Shown: piece after piece, positions 48,780 to 57,228 of the stretch
Position numbering within the stretch: the stretch's first letter is position 1
How the letters are laid out: the number at the start of each line of letters is the position of its first letter
Assembly: GCA_020632755.1 (NCBI GenBank)
Contig: JACKEY010000014.1
Span: forward strand, 1 to 64,000
Length of the DNA: 64,000 nt
DNA from: Alphaproteobacteria bacterium
GTDB lineage: Bacteria > Myxococcota_A > UBA796 > UBA2385
Direction: 5' to 3'
The notes under the pieces: model-generated
Databases searched by the model: none
Told to the model about the DNA's origin: nothing
Seen by the model: only the letters and a program-made list of their open reading frames with translations
Position numbers and translations under genes: made by a program

Positions 48780-50285
48780 TCAGACCCTCCGCAGCCGGCG
48801 CAGATCCTGCACCGTCCAGGCGCCGGACAGCCAGCCCAGCACCGCGTAGACGACGACCCCGACGCCGATGGACACGACCACGTGCACCGGCGGCAGGGCC
48901 CAGATCACGGCACCCATGGCGAGCGCGGGCAGGCCGGCGCGCGCCAGGGTGCCCGGCAGCGCCAGGCCGGTCACCAGCGGGCGGATGCGCCACCGCAGCC
49001 ACAGGGTCAGCAGGATCTCGGTGAGCAGGGTCGTGAGCGCCGCCCCCAGCCCGCCCAGGAAGGGCAGCAGGGCCAGGTTCGCCACCACGTTGAAGATGGC
49101 GGCCATCAGCACGCCACGGGTGCGGTCTTCCTGCTTGTTCAGCGTCGACAGGGTCATGCTGAAGCTGTTGTTGAGGAAGCGCAGCGGGACGAGGGGGGCG
49201 AGGACCATGAAGATGAGGGCGGCGCCCGCGAACTCCTCGCCGCCGAGGAAGACGATGAGCGGCTCGGCGAGGAGCGCGCCGCCGAGGGCCGAGGGCAGGC
49301 CGACCGCCATCAGGATGCGGGTGGCGAAGCGCAGCTCGGTGCCGGCGGCTTCGGGGTTGCCGATGTGGCGCGCCATGCGCGGGTAGAGCCCGGTCGAGAA
49401 GGTGTCGGCCAGCAGCGCCAGCAGGCTCAGGATCATCGTGGCGGCGCGGTACTCGCCGACCTCGGCCTCGCCGCGGAAGTGCTGCAGCATCACGATGTCG
49501 GAGGTCAGGTAGATGCTGCCGAACAGGGCGTTGAGGCCGAACGGGATCGACCGGCGGGTCAGCGAGCGCAGCTCGGACACGGTCGCCTTGACGCTCAGCC
49601 GGCCGATCTTGCGCACGTAGGTGACGAGCACGCTGACCAGCGTCACCAGGGCGTCGAGGACCTGGGCGATGAACACGCCGACGACGCCGGTGTGCAGCCA
49701 CAGCAACAGCCCGGTGGCGCCCACCAGCACGACGCGGCCGGCCATGTTCGCGAAGGTGCCGAGCCCCATGCGGCGCACGCCGTGGAAGGCGGCGGTCGGG
49801 ATCATGGTGATCGACCGCAGGGCCAGCGCGACGGCGGCCACGGCGGTGGCGCCCACCACCATCGGGCGCCCGTCCAGGGCCCAGGCCCAGCCGACGATGC
49901 CGACGCCGGTGGCCAGCGACAGCAGGATGGTCGCGGCCAGGCCGACAGCCGTGTAGCGCTCGGCCAGGTCGTGATCGCGGGCGATCTCGCGCTTGAGCAG
50001 GTTGTTCATGCCCAGGTTCGAGCCGAAGCTGGCCAGGTTCACCAGGTTCGTGATGTAGGCGTAGATGCCGAAGCCCTCGACCCCCAGCCAGCGCATGAGC
50101 AGCACGCTCACGGCGAAGCCCGAGCCCATGCGGAACACCTGGCTCAGCCCCAGGAACAGCAGGTTGCCCTTGCCCGGCCGGTGACCGCCGGGGCTGGGGC
50201 TGCCGGTCGAGGGGCTGCCGGGCGAGGGGATTCCGGGGGAGGGGCTGCCGGGCGAGGGCGCCTCAGGCGGTGACGACATGGCCAT
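48780..50285 (-). CDS. Wzx-like oligosaccharide flippase
   Basis: 501 aa. Start at ATG 50285 or 50279; both overlap the 3' end of the polymerase/ligase gene. A PSPGSPSPG-type repetitive cytoplasmic tail (residues 10-35) is followed by 12-14 membrane helices of the polysaccharide-transport MOP superfamily (NLLFLGLSQVFRMGSGFAVS, LGVEGFGIYAYITNLVNLAS, VGEYRAATMILSLLALLADT). It flips undecaprenyl-linked repeat units across the inner membrane. The N-terminal repeat is unusual. Confidence 0.9.
   Translation of the reverse strand: MAMSSPPEAPSPGSPSPGIPSPGSPSTGSPSPGGHRPGKGNLLFLGLSQVFRMGSGFAVSVLLMRWLGVEGFGIYAYITNLVNLASFGSNLGMNNLLKREIARDHDLAERYTAVGLAATILLSLATGVGIVGWAWALDGRPMVVGATAVAAVALALRSITMIPTAAFHGVRRMGLGTFANMAGRVVLVGATGLLLWLHTGVVGVFIAQVLDALVTLVSVLVTYVRKIGRLSVKATVSELRSLTRRSIPFGLNALFGSIYLTSDIVMLQHFRGEAEVGEYRAATMILSLLALLADTFSTGLYPRMARHIGNPEAAGTELRFATRILMAVGLPSALGGALLAEPLIVFLGGEEFAGAALIFMVLAPLVPLRFLNNSFSMTLSTLNKQEDRTRGVLMAAIFNVVANLALLPFLGGLGAALTTLLTEILLTLWLRWRIRPLVTGLALPGTLARAGLPALAMGAVIWALPPVHVVVSIGVGVVVYAVLGWLSGAWTVQDLRRLRRV
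50202..50270 (-). repeat. 15-bp repeat coding PSPGS/PSTGS units
   Basis: Imperfect 15-bp units at the 5' end of the flippase gene, part of which also overlaps the end of the upstream gene. Confidence 0.6.
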
Positions 50286-51630
50286 TCCGCGACTGGTGGT
50301 GCACGGCCAGGCCCAGGCCCAGCACCAGGTAGGCCATCGCCAGCGTCATCAACCCCAGGGTGGCGGCCATCAGCGCGGTGGCCGCGAGCCCGACCAGCAC
50401 CCCGAGCAGCCGCGAGCGGTCCCGTTCCGTGGGGGCATCCCGCCAGCCCCGGCCCAGCGACACGACGACGACGCCGCCGAGCACGGCCAGGGCGAACAGG
50501 CCGACCACGCCCTGTTCCGCCGCGACCTGCAGGTAGGTGTTGTGCGCCGGGCGCATGCCGCCTTCGATGGGGATGAAGCCGCTGGCCTGCGCGAAGCGGC
50601 CGGCGCCGACCCCCAGGAAGGGGTGGTGCTTGAACAGGTCGATGCCCTGACGCAGCAGCTCCGAGCGCTCGGCCAGGCTGTAGTCGCTGGCCACGCCGCC
50701 ACCGCGGGCCGCGTTCCACAGCCCCTCCAGCCGCCGCATGCCCGCGTCGAAGTCGATGACCACCGGTGCGGCCAGCAGGCCGGCGCCGCCGACCAGCAGC
50801 AGCTCGCGCCGCTGGGTGCGCATCAGGTGCAGCCACGCCGGGCCGGTCAGCACCAGCACCAGCAGGGCCGAGCGCGACTCGCTGGCCAGCACGGCGAGGG
50901 GCGCGAGGCCACACAGCCCGAGTCGCAGCACGCGGGGCAGCAGGCCTTCCTGGGACACCAGGCCGCCGAGCAGCGCGGGCGTGACCAGCAGCACCGTCGT
51001 CGCCCACTCGTTGGGGTCGCCCATCGTGCCCGTGACGCGGCCGGTGTCGGAGTAGGTCGAGGGAGCCGCCAGGCTGGCCCCCAGCACCAGCACGAAGGTG
51101 GTGCCGAGCATCCGGAACAGGTTGTCGAGGGGCGCGTCCGCCAGCGAGGCGAGCACGAGGCCGACCAGCACGGTCAGCATGCCGAGCCCCAGCAGCTCGA
51201 ACTTGCCGCCCTGGAAGTCGCCCGCCGCCGCGATGCTGATCGCCGTCGTCGCGACGACCCCCATCAGCCCCCCCAGCACGGGGTGCCAGCGCATCAGCGG
51301 CAGGCGCTCGCGCCAGGACGTGAGCGTCCACAGCCCGATGGTCCCGACCACCGCCAGCTTGGACGCGGTGACCGGCAGGTCCGCCACCTTGCTGCCGGTG
51401 GCGCCCGCCTGGTCCATCAGCATCGCCAGGAACATGGCGGCAACGGGCACGGTGGGGGACGACAGGCCGATGCCCAGCGCCACGACGCCGACCGCGGCCA
51501 GGATCCACAGCTTGGGCTGGATCAGGACCGTCGCGCCGACGACCAGCCCGCCGAGCAACAACAGCAGCAGCGGACCCAGGCCCCCGCCGGACGACCCGGC
51601 CGGTCGCCCCCCCGCGCCCCGTCGGCTCAT
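50263..51630 (-). CDS. O-antigen ligase/polymerase (WaaL/Wzy-like) membrane protein
   Basis: 455 aa; ATG 51630 overlaps the Wzc-like stop (ATGA). About 11-12 membrane helices (GPLLLLLLGGLVVGATVLIQ, LWILAAVGVVALGIGL). The family's large periplasmic loop contains LLRQGIDLFKHHPFLGVGAGRFAQAS and MRPAHNTYLQVAAEQGVVGL, matching the conserved Wzy_C core with the essential His/Asn. It polymerises or ligates flipped repeat units in the periplasm. Confidence 0.92.
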   Translation of the reverse strand: MSRRGAGGRPAGSSGGGLGPLLLLLLGGLVVGATVLIQPKLWILAAVGVVALGIGLSSPTVPVAAMFLAMLMDQAGATGSKVADLPVTASKLAVVGTIGLWTLTSWRERLPLMRWHPVLGGLMGVVATTAISIAAAGDFQGGKFELLGLGMLTVLVGLVLASLADAPLDNLFRMLGTTFVLVLGASLAAPSTYSDTGRVTGTMGDPNEWATTVLLVTPALLGGLVSQEGLLPRVLRLGLCGLAPLAVLASESRSALLVLVLTGPAWLHLMRTQRRELLLVGGAGLLAAPVVIDFDAGMRRLEGLWNAARGGGVASDYSLAERSELLRQGIDLFKHHPFLGVGAGRFAQASGFIPIEGGMRPAHNTYLQVAAEQGVVGLFALAVLGGVVVVSLGRGWRDAPTERDRSRLLGVLVGLAATALMAATLGLMTLAMAYLVLGLGLAVHHQSRNGHVVTA

Positions 51631-53732
51631 GTCGTCGGGGGTCGCCCGGGGGCCGGGGCGGACTGCGGAGGACGGGCTGCGGGCACGCTGCCGTCGTTCT
51701 GGTCGTTGAGGACCAGGCCGAGCTGGCGGGCGCCGATGATGCGCAGCTCGTCGAGGGTGCCGGCCACGGCCGACCGGGTCACGAGGCCGCGGCGGGCCAC
51801 GACCACCACGCCGTTGCTGGCCGACACGACCGTCCGGGCCGATCCGAGCATCAGGTCGCGGCCCATGTCCAGGATGACGATGTCGTAGGCGCGGCCCAGG
51901 GTCTCGAGCACGGCGGCGAGCTCGGGGCCGGCCAGGCGGGCGTCGTCGCCTCCGGGCGCCGCGCCCCCGGGCAGCACGAACAGGCCCGGTGCCTTCGTCG
52001 CGCGCACCAGCTCGCCGGCGGTGTCGGGCGCGGCGAGGGCCTCGGCCAGGCCGGGCTCGGTCTTGAGCCGGAAGGCGTCGTGGTAGACCGGCTTCTCCGT
52101 CGTGCACTCGACGATTACGACCCGCTTGCCCTTCCGGGCCCAGGAGATGCCGAGGCCCGTGGCGACCGTGGTCTTGCCTTCGGCCGGCGAGGCACTGGAC
52201 ACCACCAGCCGCACCGACTGCTCGGGCGGCAGCAGGCCGGTCAGCACGTCGGCGACAGCGCCCATGGCGTCGGCCAGCAGCGAGCGCGGGTGCTCGTGGG
52301 AGTACAGAAGCCGGTCGGCCTGCCGGCGTGCGAAGGGGAAGGTCGGCAGCACGCCGAGGGGCGGCTCGCAGAACTGGGCCTCGATGTCGTCGGCGCTCTC
52401 GATGAGCTCGTCGCCGCGGTAGCGCAGCAGGGCCACGCCGAAGCCGCCGACCACGCCGACGCCGAAGCCGACGATCAGGTTCAGCGGCACGTTGGGCGAG
52501 GCCGGCGACGTCGGCGGCAGCGCCTCGTCGACGATCCGCACCTCGGACAGCCGCGTCTGGGACTGCAGATCGACCTCGCCGCCGCGCTGGCCCATCTGGC
52601 CGTAGAACCGCATCGCGCGCTCCTGGGCCAGCTTGAGCTCGTCGTACTCCTGCTTGAGGCGCTGGTTGTTGGCGAGCTGCGCCTTGAGCGCGTCGAGCTC
52701 CTCCTTCAGGCGGGCTTCCTGGCTCTCCAGGGTCTTGACCTGCACCCGCTCGGCCTCGATGTTGCGCTGCACCTCGACCAGGAGCAGATCGTCGAGCCGC
52801 TTGAGCTGGGCCACGATCTTCTTGTGGTCGGGGTGCTGGTCGCCGTAGCGGGCCAGGACCTCGGCCGACTCGGTCACGACCTGGGCCCGCTGCTCTGCCA
52901 GGGACCGCAGCGCCGGATCGTCGAACATGCCGGTCAGCACCTGGGTCTCGCCGCGCCGCAGCAGCCGCTGGTGTTCCGACAGCGCGGTCTCGAGCACCAG
53001 CCGCTGGGTGGCGGCGTCGCTCATCGCGTTCTGCAGGGCCGTCAGGCGGGCGCCGGTGCTGGTGACGGCTTCGTCGATGTCGACGACGTCGTTGGCCAGC
53101 TTGAAGTCGATCAGGGCCTGGTTGGCTTCGTCCAGCGACTTCCGGTACTCGTCCTCGCGGCCTTCCAGCCAGTCGCGGGTCTCCCGCGCGGTCTCGCGGC
53201 GCTCGTCCAGCGAGCCCTCGCGGTAGACGTGGGCGATCAGGTTGGCCAGGATCGCCGCGTGCTCGGGGTCCGTGTGGCGGACGCGGATCTCGACGAGCTG
53301 CGTGTCTTCGCGCGGGCCGGCCGACACGGCCCGGCCGAAGGCCTCGAGCCCCTCGGGGGTCGGCTCGTAGTCGTGGTAGCCGAGCTCGTTGTAGCGCCAG
53401 ATCACCTCTTCGCGGATGGCGCGGCTCTGGATGATCTGGATCTGGGTGCGGGCCCGCTCGCGGGCTTCCATGTACCCGGTGGCGTCGTTGCTCACGACCT
53501 CGTCGAGCTGGACCTCGCGGCCGGCGCGCGGCAGCAGGTGGATGAGGGCGACGGCTTCGTATTCCTTCTCGGCGAGCAGGGTGCCGAGCAGGGTCACGCC
53601 GAACACGGCGGTGAAGAAGGCGAAGAAGTTGAACTTCTGCTGGAGGATCACGTCGCGGACGAAGCCGAGATCCAGCCAGTCCCCACGCAAGCGGGAGCGC
53701 CAGGCAGTCGAGGAGGACGGTCGCTGCGACAC
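51627..53732 (-). CDS. Wzc-like chain-length determinant with degenerate BY-kinase ATPase
   Basis: 701 aa from GTG 53732; start uncertain because an ATG at 53821 lies in another frame and the real N-terminus may differ. Membrane helix at about 34-51, Wzz domain, long periplasmic coiled coils (about 190-400), GNVR-like end, second helix at 418-436. The cytoplasmic ATPase has Walker A SPAEGKTT (Lys520), but Walker A' reads VVIVECTTEKP (canonical has two Asp) and Walker B ILDMGRD. The tail has no Tyr cluster. It should set chain length with the export pore, but tyrosine autokinase activity looks doubtful. Confidence 0.85.
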   Translation of the reverse strand: MSQRPSSSTAWRSRLRGDWLDLGFVRDVILQQKFNFFAFFTAVFGVTLLGTLLAEKEYEAVALIHLLPRAGREVQLDEVVSNDATGYMEARERARTQIQIIQSRAIREEVIWRYNELGYHDYEPTPEGLEAFGRAVSAGPREDTQLVEIRVRHTDPEHAAILANLIAHVYREGSLDERRETARETRDWLEGREDEYRKSLDEANQALIDFKLANDVVDIDEAVTSTGARLTALQNAMSDAATQRLVLETALSEHQRLLRRGETQVLTGMFDDPALRSLAEQRAQVVTESAEVLARYGDQHPDHKKIVAQLKRLDDLLLVEVQRNIEAERVQVKTLESQEARLKEELDALKAQLANNQRLKQEYDELKLAQERAMRFYGQMGQRGGEVDLQSQTRLSEVRIVDEALPPTSPASPNVPLNLIVGFGVGVVGGFGVALLRYRGDELIESADDIEAQFCEPPLGVLPTFPFARRQADRLLYSHEHPRSLLADAMGAVADVLTGLLPPEQSVRLVVSSASPAEGKTTVATGLGISWARKGKRVVIVECTTEKPVYHDAFRLKTEPGLAEALAAPDTAGELVRATKAPGLFVLPGGAAPGGDDARLAGPELAAVLETLGRAYDIVILDMGRDLMLGSARTVVSASNGVVVVARRGLVTRSAVAGTLDELRIIGARQLGLVLNDQNDGSVPAARPPQSAPAPGRPPTT

Positions 53733-53926
53733 GGGGATCCAGGGGGGCGGGGCCGGCTGCGAGGGCCTCGGGGCCGCACCCGAGGCGGTCGAGGTCGGGA
53801 CTCGACGGCATTCTCGCAGATCCGGATCCGACGCGTGGCAGGGTAAGTGCCGGGTCCGCCGGTCGCAAGCCAGCGCCGGCGGCAGCTCCCGCGTCCGCGG
53901 GAACCTCGGCCGCAGCCTGGAACGCC
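53733..53926. promoter_or_regulatory. Divergent region between Wzc-like and phosphotransferase genes
   Basis: 194 bases expected to hold the promoter of the minus-strand export operon. A minus-strand ATG at 53821 opens a frame with good codon bias (MPSSPDLDRLGCG) that overlaps the assumed start of the Wzc-like gene out of frame, so the boundary is uncertain. Confidence 0.35.
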
Positions 53927-54715
53927 ATGTCGCCCGCCGCCCCCGCACCGGGTGAGACCCGCGTCGAGCTGCTCGACGACGTCGTGGTGAAGGTCCAGTC
54001 GCCTGCGGCTGCGCGATGCGAGGCGGACCGCACGCGGCGGGGCGCCGAGGTCGCAGCTGCCACCGGCCTGTTCTCTGTGCCCGCCCTGCTCGCGCACGAC
54101 GAGGCGGCGGGACGGCTTGTCTTCGAGCGGGTGCCGGACATCGTCCCGATCCGCGAGCGACTGGACGGACCGGCCCGCGACCGCTGGCTCGACCGGGCCG
54201 CGGCGGTCCTGGTCGCACTGCATGCCGGGCTCGCGCCGGGCGCCGGGGACAGCGCGGCGCCGCCAGCGCTGGACGGACGCCTGCCGCCCGTCCCGCTGCA
54301 CGGCGACTTCTCGACCACCAACGTCCAGGTCCAGGCGGGCACGGACCGGCTGTGGATCCTGGACTGGTCCGCCCCGGCCTGGCTGCCGCCGGGCCTGGGG
54401 CGCGGGGCGCCGTCCTTCGACCTGGCGGCCTTCGTGCTGCCGCTGTTCTGGCAGCGACCGGGCGACCCGAACCCCGTGCCCCGGCCCGAAGCCGCCGCGG
54501 GTCGCTTCCTGGGCCGGTGGGCGGCGGCGACCGGCCAGCCGGTCGGACCGGCGGCGGCCCACATCCTGCGGCTGCAGCGGCTGCGGCTTCCCTTCGCGGC
54601 GGCGCGTGTGTCCAAGGGCGGCGCCCTGCTCCGGACGCCGATGCAGCTACGATGTGCTGCCTGGCTGGCTCTTCGTGCCATGCCCCGGGGTCGTGGTCCG
54701 GTTCGAGACGATTGA
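53927..54715 (+). CDS. Aminoglycoside phosphotransferase (APH)-like kinase
   Basis: 262 aa, ATG 53927. Kinase-like fold of the APH/choline kinase group: VELLDDVVVKVQSP (Lys), catalytic loop PLHGDFSTTNVQV (His-Gly-Asp...Asn) and metal-binding LWILDWSAP, then PSFDLAAFVLPLF. Such enzymes phosphorylate small hydroxylated substrates (sugars, aminoalcohols, antibiotics). Inside a glycan locus, a sugar or lipid-linked acceptor is more likely than antibiotic resistance; inference. Confidence 0.85.
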   Translation: MSPAAPAPGETRVELLDDVVVKVQSPAAARCEADRTRRGAEVAAATGLFSVPALLAHDEAAGRLVFERVPDIVPIRERLDGPARDRWLDRAAAVLVALHAGLAPGAGDSAAPPALDGRLPPVPLHGDFSTTNVQVQAGTDRLWILDWSAPAWLPPGLGRGAPSFDLAAFVLPLFWQRPGDPNPVPRPEAAAGRFLGRWAAATGQPVGPAAAHILRLQRLRLPFAAARVSKGGALLRTPMQLRCAAWLALRAMPRGRGPVRDD

Positions 54716-54751
54716 CGACGAGCCGCAACCGGCCGTGACGTGGGGCCGTTG

Positions 54752-54757
54752 TAGGCT
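54752..54757 (+). promoter_or_regulatory. TAGGCT box close to start codon
   Basis: TAGGCT ends seven bases before the GTG of the deacetylase gene. If it is a -10 element, the mRNA would be leaderless. Confidence 0.25.
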
Positions 54758-54763
54758 GCGCCC

Positions 54764-55750
54764 GTGCCTGGAACCTTCCATCGCGGCGTGTTCACGCTCA
54801 GCTTCGACTTCGAGCTCGTCTGGGGCTCGCGCGACCTCGTGCGCTCGGTCCCGGCCCTGTGCGACGAAGCGCGCGTCACCCGCGCCGAGGTGTTCGGCCC
54901 GCTGCTGGACGCGCTGACGCGGCTCGGCATCCAGGCCACCTGGGCCACCGTCGGCCACCTGTTCCTGGGCGAGGCCCGCCGCGTCGACGGCGTGCTGCAC
55001 CCCGACATCGTGCCGCCGCGGCACTCCTGGTTCCTCGAGCCCTGGTTCGACGGCGTGCCGGAAGGCACCGAAGCCGAGCACCCCGAGTACTACGGCGAGA
55101 GCCTGGTCCGCCGCCTGGTCGCCGCCGGCCAGGAGGTGGGCAGCCACAGCTTCTCGCACCCGGTCTTCGGTGACCCCGGCTGCACCCGGCAGGTCGCCGA
55201 CACCGAGCTCGCCCGCTGCGTGGCCGAGGCCGAGCGCCTGGGCGTGCAGCTGCGGTCCTTCGTGTTCCCCCGCAACGTGTCCGGGCACCTCGACCTGCTG
55301 GCCCGCCACGGCTTCACCGTGTGGCGCGACGTCGAGCCTGCGTGGTTCCACCACCCGAACATGCCGCACCAGGTCGGCCGCCTGGGTCACCTCGCGTCGG
55401 TCGCGGGCGCCTTCACGCCGCCGACGGTGCTGCCGATCCGCTCCGAGCACGGCCTGTGGAACCTGCCGGCTTCGGCGTCTTTCCTGCCCTACGGCGGGGT
55501 GCGTCGCGCCATCCCCATCGCGCGACGGGTCGCCCGCTGCGAGGCCGGTCTGGACGCCGCCGCGCGGTCCCGCCGGGTGTTCCACCTCTACCTGCACCCC
55601 ATCAACCTCGCGTCGGCGCCCCGGCCCATGCTGGCCGGACTGATCTCCGTGCTGGAGTCGGCCGCGCGTCGGCGCGATGCCGGCGAGCTCGAGATCCTGG
55701 GCATGGCGGCGGTGGCGGAGCGGGCCCGGAAGGCTGCGGTCGCCGCGTGA
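54764..55750 (+). CDS. Polysaccharide deacetylase (NodB-homology) family protein
   Basis: 328 aa, GTG start. CE4/NodB features: motif 1 TLSFDFELVWG with the catalytic/metal Asp, ATWATVGHLFLGE, motif 2 GSHSFSHPVFGD (His-x3-His metal ligands), FVFPRNVSGHLDLLARHGF, and a C-terminal HLYLHPINLAS with a His. No signal peptide, so it probably acts in the cytoplasm on a nucleotide- or lipid-linked sugar. It removes N- or O-acetyl groups from the glycan or precursor. Confidence 0.87.
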   Translation: MPGTFHRGVFTLSFDFELVWGSRDLVRSVPALCDEARVTRAEVFGPLLDALTRLGIQATWATVGHLFLGEARRVDGVLHPDIVPPRHSWFLEPWFDGVPEGTEAEHPEYYGESLVRRLVAAGQEVGSHSFSHPVFGDPGCTRQVADTELARCVAEAERLGVQLRSFVFPRNVSGHLDLLARHGFTVWRDVEPAWFHHPNMPHQVGRLGHLASVAGAFTPPTVLPIRSEHGLWNLPASASFLPYGGVRRAIPIARRVARCEAGLDAAARSRRVFHLYLHPINLASAPRPMLAGLISVLESAARRRDAGELEILGMAAVAERARKAAVAA

Positions 55751-55760
55751 CGGTCGCGGC

Positions 55761-56888
55761 GTGAGGATCATCCCCTTCGAGCCCGCCTGGCTGGACCGGG
55801 TGCTGGCGCTGCGGGCGAGGACCTACGGGACCGAGGGCCACGGCCACCACGAGAGGTACTTCCGCTGGCGGCACCTCGCTGCGCCCGGCGGCCTGCGGCC
55901 CTTCTACCTGCTGGCGGTCGAGGGGGAGGCGCTGCTGGGCCAGTGGGCCGGCATGGTCGATCGGCTGCACGCCGCCCCCCGGCCAGGCGAGGGCCGCGAC
56001 ATCGACGTGGTCTGGACCATGGACCTGGTCGTCGCGCCCGAGGCCCGCGACACCATGGCCGCGGCGGCCCTGTTCCGCGGCGCGATGACCGACGGCCGGC
56101 CCGTGCTGGCCACGGGCGTCAGTCCCGACGCGTTGCCGTTCTTCCAGGGCTTCCGCTGGCGGCGGATGGCGGTGGTCGACACCTTCTACCGGGTGTTCCG
56201 ACCCGGCCGGCTGCTGGCCTTGGCCGGCGGACCGGCGGGCGGGCTGAAGGCCACGGCACTCGGCGGCGCCGACGCCGTGCTGCCGCGGCTGTGGCAGGCC
56301 CGGGACCGGCCCGCGCTGCCGCGGCTGTGGCAGGCCCGGGACCGGCCCGCGCTGGTGCGGGTGGACACCCTCGGGGCCGAGGTGGACGCCCTCTACCGGG
56401 ACGTCCGCGAGCGCCTCGTCGTCAGCAGCGTGCGCACGGCCGAGGCCCTGCGCTGGCGCCTGGACGCGCGGCCCTGCGGCGCCCACCGGACCCTCGTCCT
56501 GCGCCGGCCCGACGGCGGCCTGCGGGGCTACATCGTGCTCAAGCTGCGCGACCGGCCCGGCATCGCCCGCTGGGGCGAGCTCGCCGACTTCCTCCTCGAC
56601 CCCGACGACCTCGACGGCTTCGATGCCCTGGTCGAGGGCGCCGCGGCCGAGGCCCTCGCCCTCGACCTCGACTTCCTCCGCCTGCGCACCTCCCTCCCCC
56701 AGCACGGCGCCCGCCTGCGGCGACCCTGGTGGATCCGCCGCGACCGGGCCCCCATGGACGACCTGTTCCTGTGGGAGCCGCGCGATGCCGACGTGGCCGC
56801 GGCCCTGCGGCGGCGGCCGTGGTTCCTGACCTCGCTGGCCGGCGACCAGGTCGAGACCGGGCTGGACGAGCACGCGCCCCTCCCCTGA
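55761..56888 (+). CDS. GNAT-like acyltransferase
   Basis: 375 aa; GTG 55761, 11 bases after the deacetylase stop. N-terminal GNAT-like features (IIPFEPAWLDRVLALRART, HERYFRWRHLAAPGG, VVWTMDLVVAPEARDTMAAA, LFRGAMTDG), then a second acyltransferase-like lobe (LRGYIVLKLRDRPG, FDALVEGAAAEALALDLDFL). Similar double-GNAT proteins occur in exopolysaccharide loci and add acyl or aminoacyl groups to sugars. It could use the ACP encoded next. A perfect 36-bp tandem duplication (56280-56351) doubles 12 residues near position 185. Confidence 0.72.
   Translation: MRIIPFEPAWLDRVLALRARTYGTEGHGHHERYFRWRHLAAPGGLRPFYLLAVEGEALLGQWAGMVDRLHAAPRPGEGRDIDVVWTMDLVVAPEARDTMAAAALFRGAMTDGRPVLATGVSPDALPFFQGFRWRRMAVVDTFYRVFRPGRLLALAGGPAGGLKATALGGADAVLPRLWQARDRPALPRLWQARDRPALVRVDTLGAEVDALYRDVRERLVVSSVRTAEALRWRLDARPCGAHRTLVLRRPDGGLRGYIVLKLRDRPGIARWGELADFLLDPDDLDGFDALVEGAAAEALALDLDFLRLRTSLPQHGARLRRPWWIRRDRAPMDDLFLWEPRDADVAAALRRRPWFLTSLAGDQVETGLDEHAPLP
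56280..56351 (+). repeat. Perfect 36-bp tandem duplication
   Basis: Two identical 36-base units (56280-56315 and 56316-56351) encoding PRLWQARDRPAL twice in frame. Zero differences implies a recent event or an assembly artefact. Confidence 0.9.
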
Positions 56889-56982
56889 GCGGCGCGCCAG
56901 GGGACCGGCCTGCGCGGATCCGCCGCTCGCTCGGCCCCTGTGGCTCCGATAGGACCTGCCTCCCCCGAAGCCCGGACCGGCC

Positions 56983-57228
56983 ATGGCCACCACCGCCGCC
57001 CTGCAGGACGTGTTCGTCCGCGCCCTCGACCTGCCGGCGGACACCGACTTCGGCGCCCTGGCCTACCGCAGCGTGCCGCAGTGGGACTCGATCGCCCACA
57101 TGCGGCTGGTGGCCGAGCTCGAGTCCACCTTCGACCTGATGCTCGACGCGGACGAGGTCATCGACCTGTCCAGCTTCACCGTCTGCCAGCAGATCCTGGC
57201 CCGCCACGGCGTGACCTGGGATGGCTGA
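56983..57228 (+). CDS. Acyl carrier protein
   Basis: 81 aa, ATG 56983. Helical ACP fold with phosphopantetheine Ser36 in VPQWDSIAHMRLVAELE, and a C-terminal SSFTVCQQILARHG helix. The WDSIAHM form is typical of dedicated ACPs in polysaccharide or LuxE-type loci rather than housekeeping AcpP. Overlaps the SDR gene by eight bases, so they are co-translated. Likely carrier for the acyl group handled by the SDR, AMP ligase, LuxE and LuxC. Confidence 0.88.
   Translation: MATTAALQDVFVRALDLPADTDFGALAYRSVPQWDSIAHMRLVAELESTFDLMLDADEVIDLSSFTVCQQILARHGVTWDG

Noticed and set aside
53927..54715. Antibiotic resistance gene
   Set aside because: The APH-like fold is broad; location in a glycan locus and lack of resistance-specific motifs make resistance unlikely.
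51631..55068. Upstream extension of the polymerase/ligase frame through the Wzc-like gene
   Set aside because: Frame is open only because of high GC; the ATG at 51630 with ATGA overlap is the sound start.
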